Origin: Brevundimonas sp.
GTDB lineage: Bacteria; Pseudomonadota; Alphaproteobacteria; Caulobacterales; Caulobacteraceae
DNA length: 64,000 bases
Assembly: GCF_013912065.1 (NCBI RefSeq)
Contig: NZ_JACESA010000003.1
Coordinates: 1-64,000 of the forward strand
Direction: 5' to 3'
Positions 57,897 to 64,000 of the stretch are shown here, one piece after another (the stretch's first letter is position 1; every line of letters starts with the position of its first letter). The position numbers and the translations under genes were made by a program. The notes beneath the pieces are model-generated. The model had not been told where the DNA came from. It ran no database searches and worked only from the letters and a program-made list of their open reading frames with translations.

Positions 57897-58321
57897 ACCC
57901 CGTCGCCCGTATTCATCAGCGCATCACCGAAGCCGTGCCGGAGGCGGGGCTGGCCCTGCTGCTGCGCGTCGGGATCGCCACGCCCTTCTTTCTTTCTGGT
58001 CGGACCAAGGTCGAGGGGCTGCTGACGATCACGCCCTCGACCCAATACCTGTTCGCCGAGGAATACCGTGTCCCCCTGTTGCCGCCCGACCTCGCGGCCC
58101 ATCTGGCCACCTATTCCGAACACCTGTTCCCGATCCTGCTTGTCGTGGGTCTGGCGACCCGTCCGGCGGCGGCGGCCCTGCTGCTGATGACGCTGGTGAT
58201 CCAGCTTTTCGTCGAGCCGGGCGGCTGGCCGGTCCATCTGCTTTGGGCCGGGCCTCTGGCCTATCTGATCGCGCGGGGACCGGGCGCGCTCAGCCTGGAC
58301 CGTGTACTGAAGATCGACTGA
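57893..58321 (+). CDS. DoxX family membrane protein
   Basis: A 142-residue protein with four hydrophobic segments and DoxX features: ALLLRVGIATPFFLSGRTKVEG in the first helix region, YSEHLFPILLVVGLATRPAAAALLLMTLVIQLFV in the middle and a C-terminal WAGPLAYLIARGPGALSLDRVL. It is the last gene of the buf operon (ATGA overlap with bufC). DoxX genes commonly accompany these operons, perhaps for redox balance or membrane delivery; the exact role is unknown. Confidence 0.9.
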   Translation: MNPVARIHQRITEAVPEAGLALLLRVGIATPFFLSGRTKVEGLLTITPSTQYLFAEEYRVPLLPPDLAAHLATYSEHLFPILLVVGLATRPAAAALLLMTLVIQLFVEPGGWPVHLLWAGPLAYLIARGPGALSLDRVLKID

Positions 58322-58404
58322 TCCGGCCGTCCCTCTTGTCAGCCGCCTCGCTTTGCCCTTGAAGCGGGTGAAACCGGCGCGGGCCGGGCAGGGATCGCCT
58401 TTTC

Positions 58405-59679
58405 ATGTTCAGTCTTCTGAACCTCCAGAGCCTGTTCGGCCTGGTCGTCATCGTCGCCGTCTGCTGGGCGATCTCCGAGAACCGGCGGGACTTCCCGTGG
58501 AAGCTGGCGATCGGCGCCGTGGCCGTTCAGGCGACGCTGGTGCTGGCCCTGTTCGCCATTCCGGGCTCGCGCACCGTGCTGGCGGCGGTGACCGGCGCCA
58601 TCGACGGCCTTGCGGTCGCGACGGCCCAGGGCACGCGCTTCGTCTTCGGCTACCTGGCCGGCGGGGACCAGCCCTATGCGGTTCAGAACGAGGGCGCCCT
58701 GTTCACCTTCGCCTTCAACGTCCTGCCGCTGATCATGGTGATCTCGGCCCTGTCGGCCCTGTTGTGGCACTGGAAGATCCTGAAGTGGCTGATCCGGGGC
58801 TTCGGGGTGCTGTTTCAGCGGACGATGGGCCTGGGCGGCGCCTCGGCCCTGGCGGTGGCGGCCAACATCTTCCTGGGCACGATCGAGAGCCCGATCGTCA
58901 TCAAGGCCTATCTGGACAAACTGAGCCGGTCCGAAATCTTCCTGATGATGACCGTGGGCCTGGCCACCGTCGCCGGTTCGACCATGGTCGCCTACGCCAG
59001 CATCCTGTCCCAGACCCTGCCCAACGCCGCGGGCCACGTCCTGGTCGCCTCCATCGTCTCGGCCCCGGCTGGCGTGCTGCTGGCGCGGATCATCGTGCCT
59101 GAGCCGGACAAGGAAGCCATCCAGTCGATCAGCTATGACTCGGCCCTGAAATACGACAGCGCCATCGACGCCATATCCAAGGGCACCTCGGACGGTCTGA
59201 TGGTCGTGCTGAATATCTCGGCGGTGCTGATTGTCTTCGTGGCCCTGGTGGCCCTGGTCAATCTGATGCTGGGCGGCTTCATCGTCTTCGGCGAGCCCCT
59301 GACGGTCGAGCGGATCCTGGGCGTCCTGTTCACGCCCCTGGCCTGGCTGATCGGCGTCGATGCGCGCGAGGCGGGGGTCGGCGGCTGGCTGCTGGGGGTC
59401 AAGCTGACCCTGACCGAGTTCGTGGCCTTCATCGACCTCGGCAAGATCCCGACCGACGCCATGAGCGAGCGGACGCGGATGCTGATGACCTATGCCCTGT
59501 GCGGCTTCGCCAATATCGGTTCAGTCGGCATCACCGTGACCGGCCTGTCGGTGCTGATGCCCGAGCGCCGTCACGAGGTTCTGAGCTTGATCTGGAAGGC
59601 GCTGTTCGCCGGCTTCATGGCCACTTTGATGAGCGCCGCCATCGTCGGCGCCTTGCCAGCGGCGGTGTTCGGGCAGTAG
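58405..59679 (+). CDS. Concentrative nucleoside transporter (NupC/CNT family)
   Basis: A 424-residue inner-membrane symporter with about ten hydrophobic segments. Signature parts: VFGYLAGGDQPY, FAFNVLPLIMVISALSALLWHWKIL, GGASALAVAANIFLGTIESPIVIKAYL, MTVGLATVAGSTMVAYASIL and ALCGFANIGSVGITVTGLSVLMPERR. It imports nucleosides with protons or sodium. Monocistronic or co-transcribed with the GST gene 27 bases downstream. Confidence 0.93.
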   Translation: MFSLLNLQSLFGLVVIVAVCWAISENRRDFPWKLAIGAVAVQATLVLALFAIPGSRTVLAAVTGAIDGLAVATAQGTRFVFGYLAGGDQPYAVQNEGALFTFAFNVLPLIMVISALSALLWHWKILKWLIRGFGVLFQRTMGLGGASALAVAANIFLGTIESPIVIKAYLDKLSRSEIFLMMTVGLATVAGSTMVAYASILSQTLPNAAGHVLVASIVSAPAGVLLARIIVPEPDKEAIQSISYDSALKYDSAIDAISKGTSDGLMVVLNISAVLIVFVALVALVNLMLGGFIVFGEPLTVERILGVLFTPLAWLIGVDAREAGVGGWLLGVKLTLTEFVAFIDLGKIPTDAMSERTRMLMTYALCGFANIGSVGITVTGLSVLMPERRHEVLSLIWKALFAGFMATLMSAAIVGALPAAVFGQ

Positions 59680-59706
59680 CGTTTCTCAAAACAACGGAGA
59701 CGCCTG

Positions 59707-60327
59707 ATGAAGCTCTATACGTCGCACCGCGCGCCCAATCCGCGCCGGGTCCGCTGGGTGATGGCCGAAAAGGGCATCACCGACGTCGAGATGGTCGAGA
59801 TCGACATCATGACGGGCGAACACAGAAAGCCCGAGTATCGGGACAAGGTGGGCGTCCCGCACCTTCCGGCGCTTGAGCTGGACGACGGCATGACGATTTC
59901 GGAATCGGTGGCCATCTGCCGCTATCTGGAAGCCCTCTATCCCGAACCGAACATGTTCGGCGGCGACGCGTGCGAGCAGGCGGTGGTCGAGATGTGGACC
60001 CGTCGGTGCGAGTTCTATCTATCCAATCCGATCATGTTGAACGTTCGCCACTCGCACCCCGCCCTTGCGGCGCTGGAGGCGACGCAAATTCCGCAGGTGG
60101 CCGACTACAACCGTGTGTCCGCCGAGCGTTTCATGAAGACCCTGGACCGCCATCTGGCGGAGCATGAATTCATCGCCCTGGACCGGTTCACCATCGCCGA
60201 CGTGGTCGCCGTCGTCGGCCTCGATTTCGCGCGGATGGTCCGTTATCGGCCGCCCGCCGAGTTCGAGAACCTGCATCGCTGGTTCGACGCCTGCCGGGAG
60301 CGGCCGGCGGCCAAGGCGGGGGTCTGA
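59707..60327 (+). CDS. Glutathione S-transferase family protein
   Basis: A 206-residue GST: KLYTSHRAPNPRRVRWVMAEKGI starts the thioredoxin fold, VGVPHLPALELDDGMTISESVAICRYLEALYPE holds the cis-Pro and Glu-Ser pair that grips glutathione, and FTIADVVAVVGLDFARM is the helical-domain N-capping motif. The N-terminal SHRAPNPRRVRW is typical of YfcG- or theta-like bacterial GSTs. Substrate unknown; it belongs to a different subgroup from the GST at 22543. Confidence 0.9.
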   Translation: MKLYTSHRAPNPRRVRWVMAEKGITDVEMVEIDIMTGEHRKPEYRDKVGVPHLPALELDDGMTISESVAICRYLEALYPEPNMFGGDACEQAVVEMWTRRCEFYLSNPIMLNVRHSHPALAALEATQIPQVADYNRVSAERFMKTLDRHLAEHEFIALDRFTIADVVAVVGLDFARMVRYRPPAEFENLHRWFDACRERPAAKAGV

Positions 60328-60333
60328 GCGGCC

Positions 60334-60972
60334 ATGCGGTCGCTGGCGCCCTCCCATCGCTGGCTGGCCCTGCTGCTGGCGGGACTGGCCGGTTATGTGG
60401 ACAGCCTGGGCTTTCTGCAGCTGGGCGGCGTCTTCGTCTCCTTCATGAGCGGCAACTCGACCCGGTTCGCGGCCAATGTGGCCGAGGGGAATTGGGCGGC
60501 GGCGGCTCATCTGGCCGCCATACTGGGCCTGTTCGTCCTGGGGTCTTTCGCCGGCGCCCTGGTCGCGGGCGGAGAAAGCGCGCGCTCCCGCAGCCGGGTC
60601 CTGATGTTCGAGGCCCTGCTGCTGGCTCTGGCGGCCGCTGCGGCGGGGTTCGGGCTGATCCCGGCGACCATCGGCCTGATGGTTATGGCCATGGGGGCCG
60701 AGAATTCGGTCTTCCTGAGAAACGGAGAGGTGGGCGTCAGCCTGACCTATATGACCGGAACCCTGGTCAAGCTGGGCCAGGCTCTGGCGGGGGCGGTCAA
60801 GGGCGGCGATCGATCCGCCTACCGGCACTATCTGACGCTGTGGGCCGGGTTGACGTTCGGCGCGGTGTTGGGCGCCTTGACGTTCGGTCGGCTGGGGCTG
60901 GCGGCCCTGTGGCCGGCCGCCGTCTTCGCCCTGATCATGGCGGGACTCGTGCGCGTCAGCCGCGTGGCGTGA
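60334..60972 (+). CDS. YoaK/DUF1275 family membrane protein
   Basis: A 212-residue protein with about six membrane helices. Family segments: LLLAGLAGYVDSLGFLQLGGVFVSFMSGNSTRFAANVAEG at the N-terminus and MAMGAENSVFLRNGEVGVSLTYMTGTLVKLGQALA in the middle. Function of the family is not established, though a transport role is likely. It starts 6 bases after the GST stop. The 3' end overlaps the convergent thioesterase gene by 17 bases. Confidence 0.88.
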   Translation: MRSLAPSHRWLALLLAGLAGYVDSLGFLQLGGVFVSFMSGNSTRFAANVAEGNWAAAAHLAAILGLFVLGSFAGALVAGGESARSRSRVLMFEALLLALAAAAAGFGLIPATIGLMVMAMGAENSVFLRNGEVGVSLTYMTGTLVKLGQALAGAVKGGDRSAYRHYLTLWAGLTFGAVLGALTFGRLGLAALWPAAVFALIMAGLVRVSRVA

Positions 60973-61390
60973 ATTTGCGGATCACGCCCGAGAAGGTCAT
61001 CAGCAGCCGCTCGCCGGTATTGATCTGACCGCGCACGAAGATCAGGCTCTTGCCGGCCTTGGTCACCTGGCCCGTCGCCTCGATCAGTTCGCCGACATAG
61101 GCGCCGTCGATGAATGTGGAATCCAGCTGGACGGTCACGCCCGAGGCGCCCTCCATCTCCTGATAGGCGATCTGGAACATGGCGATATCGGCGAAGGTCA
61201 TCAGACAGCCGCCGTGCATCCGCCCGCCCGCATTCATGTGTTTCTGCTCGGCGCGGAAGGCGCAGCGCATGTGCCCGTCCGGGTCCAGCCGGCCATAGAA
61301 GGGGCCGACCACCACGTCGAAGGTGTCGTGCAGATCATAGGTCTGCCAGCCGGCGAACTCGCCTTCGGTGACGGTGATTTTCTTCGGCAT
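60956..61390 (-). CDS. PaaI-like hotdog-fold thioesterase
   Basis: A 144-residue hotdog protein. The catalytic region is NAGGRMHGGCLMTFADIAMFQIAYQ, with a substrate-side strand GASGVTVQLDSTFIDGAYVGELIEATGQVTKAGKSLIFVRGQI. It hydrolyses acyl-CoA thioesters in related proteins; the acyl group is unknown. Single gene, divergent from the DUF3253 gene. Confidence 0.85.
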   Translation of the reverse strand: MPKKITVTEGEFAGWQTYDLHDTFDVVVGPFYGRLDPDGHMRCAFRAEQKHMNAGGRMHGGCLMTFADIAMFQIAYQEMEGASGVTVQLDSTFIDGAYVGELIEATGQVTKAGKSLIFVRGQINTGERLLMTFSGVIRKFTPRG

Positions 61391-61437
61391 GACGACTCGG
61401 CCTTACTTCTGGTCTCGCGGTGCAGCATATAGGCGCA

Positions 61438-61740
61438 ATGAGCGATCCGATCGAAACCGCAATTCTGAACAAACTGGCTGGCCTGGAGCCGGGCAAGAGC
61501 ATCGAACCCGCCGAGGTGGCGAAAGAGCTGCAGCCGGAGCAGTGGCAGCGCATGCTGCCCAAGGTGCGGGCCACGGCCCTGGGCCTGATGCGTCAGGGCA
61601 AGCTGACCATCACCAAGAAGGGCAAGCCCGTCGATCCCGACAATTTTCGCGGCGTGACGCGCCTGCGCCAGCCGACCGAGGAAGAGACGGCCCTGGCCCT
61701 CAGTCGCCGTCCGCCGGTCGTCGAGGACGATGACGACTGA
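61438..61740 (+). CDS. DUF3253 domain protein
   Basis: A 100-residue winged-helix-like protein: ETAILNKLAGLEPGKSIEPAEVAKEL, EQWQRMLPKVRATALGLMRQGKLTITKKGKPVDPDNFRGVTRLR matches the DUF3253 pattern (PSEVA, then a KGKPVDP-type strand turn). It ends with an acidic DDDD tail. Function unknown. The ATG at 61438 is chosen over a GTG at 61420. The stop lies inside the next gene (11-base overlap), so it is coupled to the UDG-like gene. Confidence 0.82.
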   Translation: MSDPIETAILNKLAGLEPGKSIEPAEVAKELQPEQWQRMLPKVRATALGLMRQGKLTITKKGKPVDPDNFRGVTRLRQPTEEETALALSRRPPVVEDDDD

Positions 61741-62317
61741 TCTCGACGCGGTTCTGAACGACATCCGCGCCTGCCGCGCCTGCGCGGGCGTGCTGCCGCA
61801 CACGCCTCGCCCTGTGGTGCGGGTCTTTTCCGAGACGCGGCTGCTGATCTGCGGCCAGGCGCCGGGACGGCGGGTGCACGAGAGCGGCCTGCCGTTCACC
61901 GATCCGTCGGGCGACCGGCTGCGCGACTGGATGGGCGTGGACTACGAAACCTTCTACGCCGATCCTAGGATCGGGGTCGCGGCCCAGGCCTTCTGTTATC
62001 CTGGAACGGCTCCGAAAGGCGGGGACTATCCGCCGCCGCCCCGCTGCGCGGACCTGTGGCGGCCCCGGCTGATTGAGGCCCTGCCGGCGATGGAACTGAC
62101 CCTGCTGGTCGGCGGATACGCCCAGGCCTGGGCGCTGGGCGGACGCGCGAAGCAGAACATGACGCAGACCGTCCACGCGTGGCGGGAATATGCGCCGGAC
62201 TTGTTAGTCCTGCCCCATCCGTCCTGGCGCAATACGGCCTGGCTGAGGAAGAACGCCTGGTTCGACGACGAGGTGGTTCCATACCTGCGCCGGCGGGTGA
62301 GGGAGATATTGTCATGA
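61730..62317 (+). CDS. Uracil-DNA glycosylase family protein
   Basis: A 195-residue protein of the UDG superfamily: N-terminal cysteines CRACAGV, motif LICGQAPGRRVHESGLPFTDPSGDRLRDWMG and a C-terminal LLVLPHPSWRNTAWL resembling the leucine/His loop. It lacks the four-cysteine iron-sulfur set of family 4 (cysteines are C15, C18, C89 and a later Cys), so the subgroup is unsure. It likely acts on damaged or uracil-containing DNA, but activity is not certain. Overlaps the hydrolase downstream by ATGA. Confidence 0.82.
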   Translation: MTTDLDAVLNDIRACRACAGVLPHTPRPVVRVFSETRLLICGQAPGRRVHESGLPFTDPSGDRLRDWMGVDYETFYADPRIGVAAQAFCYPGTAPKGGDYPPPPRCADLWRPRLIEALPAMELTLLVGGYAQAWALGGRAKQNMTQTVHAWREYAPDLLVLPHPSWRNTAWLRKNAWFDDEVVPYLRRRVREILS

Positions 62318-63330
62318 TCCCGGTTCGGATTGCAGCCTTCGGCGCCGCCTTGGCCCTGTCCGCCTGCGTCTCGCCTCACATCCAGCCGCCGTTGACCCCG
62401 CCTGCCGGGTTCGCCGGACCGAATGTTCAGGATCAGGCACTGGTCATGTCCGACGGCGCGCGGCTGCCCTATCTGCGTTGGGGGCCGCAGGATCGGGCGC
62501 CCTGGGCGGTGATCGTGGCCCTGCACGGCATGAACGACCACGACGCCAGCTTCCGACTGGCGGGGCCGTGGTGGGCCGAACAGGGGATCGAGACCTGGGC
62601 CTATGATCAGCGCGGGTTCGGCGCGGCGCCGGGGCGGGGCGTCTGGGCCGGGCAGGCGCGGATGACCGACGATCTGCGCGAGGTCACGGCCTTGGCCCGC
62701 GCCCGTTATCCACACGCCGTCATCGCCGTGGTGGGCGAGAGCATGGGCGGGTCGGTGGCGGCGGCGACCTTCGGTTCTGACAACCCGCCCGACGCCGACC
62801 GGTTGGTGCTGCTGGCGCCGGGCGTCTGGGGCTGGTCGACGCAAGGGCCGTTGAACAGCGCGGCGCTCAACATCGCTGCGAGAGCCTTGGGCGATGTGGC
62901 GCTGGAGCCGCCCGAGTTCATCACCCGCGACATCCACGCCTCGTCCAACACGCTCGAGCTGATCCGCAACGGACGCGATCCGATGAGCATTCTCGCGACC
63001 CGGTTCGACACGATCTACGGGCTCGTGGATCTGATGGAGACGTCGTCGCTCAGTCTCGGCCGTATTCGGGGCGACGCCATCCTGATGTACGGGGCCCATG
63101 ACGAGGTGGTTAAGCGGGGGCCGATGCGACTCGCGCTTGAACGGGCTGAGAGGGAGGGCAGGACCCTTCGCACCGCCTGGTATCCGGACGGCTGGCACCT
63201 GCTGAACCGCGACCTCGACGCAGAGGTGGTTTATCGCGACGTCGTGTCCTGGCTGAAAGATCCGAAAGCCCCCCTGCCTTCAGGGGCGCCGCCGGTTCTG
63301 CCTGAACTGGAGCGGGCGGGGCGGAAGTAG
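62314..63330 (+). CDS. Lipoprotein alpha/beta hydrolase (monoacylglycerol-lipase-like)
   Basis: A 338-residue serine hydrolase with a lipoprotein signal (VRIAAFGAALALSAC; Cys18 is the lipidation site). The hydrolase fold shows VALHGMNDHDASF, YDQRGFGAAPG, nucleophile Ser in VVGESMGGSVAAA, acid near MYGAHDEVV and His in DGWHLLNRD, the order of monoacylglycerol lipases. It probably sits at the outer or inner membrane facing the periplasm. The ATG at 62314 overlaps the stop of the UDG-like gene. Confidence 0.88.
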   Translation: MIPVRIAAFGAALALSACVSPHIQPPLTPPAGFAGPNVQDQALVMSDGARLPYLRWGPQDRAPWAVIVALHGMNDHDASFRLAGPWWAEQGIETWAYDQRGFGAAPGRGVWAGQARMTDDLREVTALARARYPHAVIAVVGESMGGSVAAATFGSDNPPDADRLVLLAPGVWGWSTQGPLNSAALNIAARALGDVALEPPEFITRDIHASSNTLELIRNGRDPMSILATRFDTIYGLVDLMETSSLSLGRIRGDAILMYGAHDEVVKRGPMRLALERAEREGRTLRTAWYPDGWHLLNRDLDAEVVYRDVVSWLKDPKAPLPSGAPPVLPELERAGRK

Positions 63331-63352
63331 AGGCTCGACCCGAGGCTCCGCG

Positions 63353-63478
63353 TCAGGGCATCAGGCTGGCCAGCGCCGCCCAGACACCGATGGAAACCAC
63401 GGCGGCGGCCGCATAGCCAAGGGCGGCGCGCAGGCCCTCTGATTTCAGAGGGCGGTGGTCGGGGTTCCAGAACGTCAT
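63353..63478 (-). CDS. 41-residue small membrane protein
   Basis: A short ORF with the sequence features MTFWNPDHRPLKSEGLRAAL followed by GYAAAAVVSIGVWAALASL and MP: a short polar N-terminus and one membrane helix. A GGAGGA ribosome site ends 4 bases before the ATG, which is stronger than most in this window and supports real translation. No family recognised. It sits between the lipoprotein hydrolase gene and the divergent fliF promoter region. A perfect 20-bp palindrome (63434-63453) lies inside its coding region. Confidence 0.6.
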   Translation of the reverse strand: MTFWNPDHRPLKSEGLRAALGYAAAAVVSIGVWAALASLMP

Positions 63479-63609
63479 CGTTTCCTCCAGGCCCCTCTAG
63501 CGGGAGCGTGTACGGAAGGTACGTCCGAATCTCGTCACAGGTTCGGTCACGATAGATCACAAACCCGCGAACGCTGTTTTCCGCCTGTTCGAGAGCCTGG
63601 GGCGTGCTC

Positions 63610-63625
63610 GTAAACGTCTCTTAAC
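63610..63625 (+). promoter_or_regulatory. CtrA-like box upstream of fliF
   Basis: GTAAACGTCTCTTAAC fits TTAA-N7-TTAAC except for the first base, the same deviation as the ftsZ site. It lies 47 bases before the chosen fliF start. In Caulobacter the early flagellar operons, including fliF, are CtrA-dependent. Confidence 0.5.
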
Positions 63626-63671
63626 GCCACGTTTACCATCGAGGCGGCATTTTCTGCCTAGCGGGGCGTCA

Positions 63672-64000
63672 GTGTCTTCCGCGAGTTTGGGGCGGGAACG
63701 CGTGGGCGGCTTTACGGCGGCGTTGCAGAAGTTCGGGATCGGCCGTCTGGCCGCGGTCCTCGGCGTCGCCGCGGGCGTGACCGCCGTGCTGGTGGCCGTC
63801 ATGCTGCGCATGGGCCAGGCGCCCGACGCCTTGCTCTATTCCAATCTGGATCTGCGCGAAGCCGGCGAGATCACCAGCGCCCTGCAACAGGCGGGCATCA
63901 AATATACGTCGAAGGGCGACGGTTCGACCGTGATGGTCAATCGCGACGACGTCGGCACGGCGCGGATGCTGATCGCCGAGAAGGGGCTCGTGACCTCCGG
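63672..64000 (+). CDS. fliF: Flagellar MS-ring protein FliF, N-terminal part
   Basis: The first 109 residues of FliF; the gene runs off the window. An N-terminal segment ([34 protein letters not shown]) holds the first membrane helix, then comes the periplasmic ring-building motif domain: [53 protein letters not shown], the YscJ/FliF signature. The start is taken as a GTG at 63672 (family-like [10 protein letters not shown]-terminus, GGGG before it); a GTG at 63702 is possible. FliF anchors the flagellar basal body in the inner membrane. Confidence 0.85.
   Translation, partial: MSSASLGRERVGGFTAALQKFGIGRLAAVLGVAAGVTAVLVAVMLRMGQAPDALLYSNLDLREAGEITSALQQAGIKYTSKGDGSTVMVNRDDVGTARMLIAEKGLVTS

Overview
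The window is a GC-rich (near 68-70%) alphaproteobacterial chromosome segment. The murC-murB-ddl-ftsQ-ftsA-ftsZ-lpxC order, FtsZ with a long proline-rich linker, CtrA-like (TTAA-N7-TTAAC type) and GANTC sites before ftsZ, HWE-type histidine kinases, and an ECF sigma factor with a DUF1109/NrsF membrane anti-sigma all point to the Caulobacterales, most likely Brevundimonas or a close relative. This is inference from gene content; no database was searched. No tRNA, rRNA, CRISPR array, IS element or prophage was seen, and nearly all of the window is ordinary chromosome.

Layout. 1-2885: the end of an AlkA-like glycosylase gene that appears to have lost its catalytic core, an O6-methylguanine methyltransferase, a baeRF12/host-attachment family protein and ilvA. 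3261-4263: a membrane protein plus small XRE regulator operon behind two matching operator palindromes. 4308-8720: nadA, an intramembrane M50 protease, nadB and nadC, with an inverted repeat at the front. 8747-19275: two SleB-type cell-wall hydrolase paralogues, a small lipoprotein, a DUF6481 protein, Dps, a very large hybrid PAS/GAF kinase, and an HWE kinase with its receiver protein. The lipoprotein and the hybrid kinase each follow a GGAAC-N16-CGTT sequence of the sigma-EcfG (general stress) type. 19319-34946: housekeeping and transport genes (trxB, ELM1-like, greA, GST, dicarboxylate symporter, M20 amidohydrolase, carB, an RraB-like gene, HAD hydrolase, S41 protease, ybdD-cstA).

35137-49138 is the division and cell-wall cluster. 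It has two intrusions: a lower-GC DUF4375 (DMP19-like) gene fused by overlapping codons between murC and murB, and an inverted S9 peptidase gene between ftsA and ftsZ. pgeF, midA and lgt follow on the minus strand after a 105-bp palindromic repeat. 49324-54657: ubiK-like, ybjN-like, proC, an OmpR-type two-component pair and ilvE.

54662-58321 is the most notable locus: sigF and nrsF diverge from bufA (DUF2282), bufB (DUF692/MNIO), bufC (DUF2063) and a DoxX gene. Both transcripts begin at GTAACC-N16-CGAA boxes. This is a metal-responsive ECF system driving a bufferin-type modified-peptide (copper-sequestering RiPP) operon; the family is recently described rather than entirely new. 58405-63478: nucleoside transporter, GST, YoaK-like, thioesterase, DUF3253, UDG-like and lipoprotein hydrolase genes and a 41-residue membrane protein. 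The window ends inside fliF, behind another CtrA-like box.
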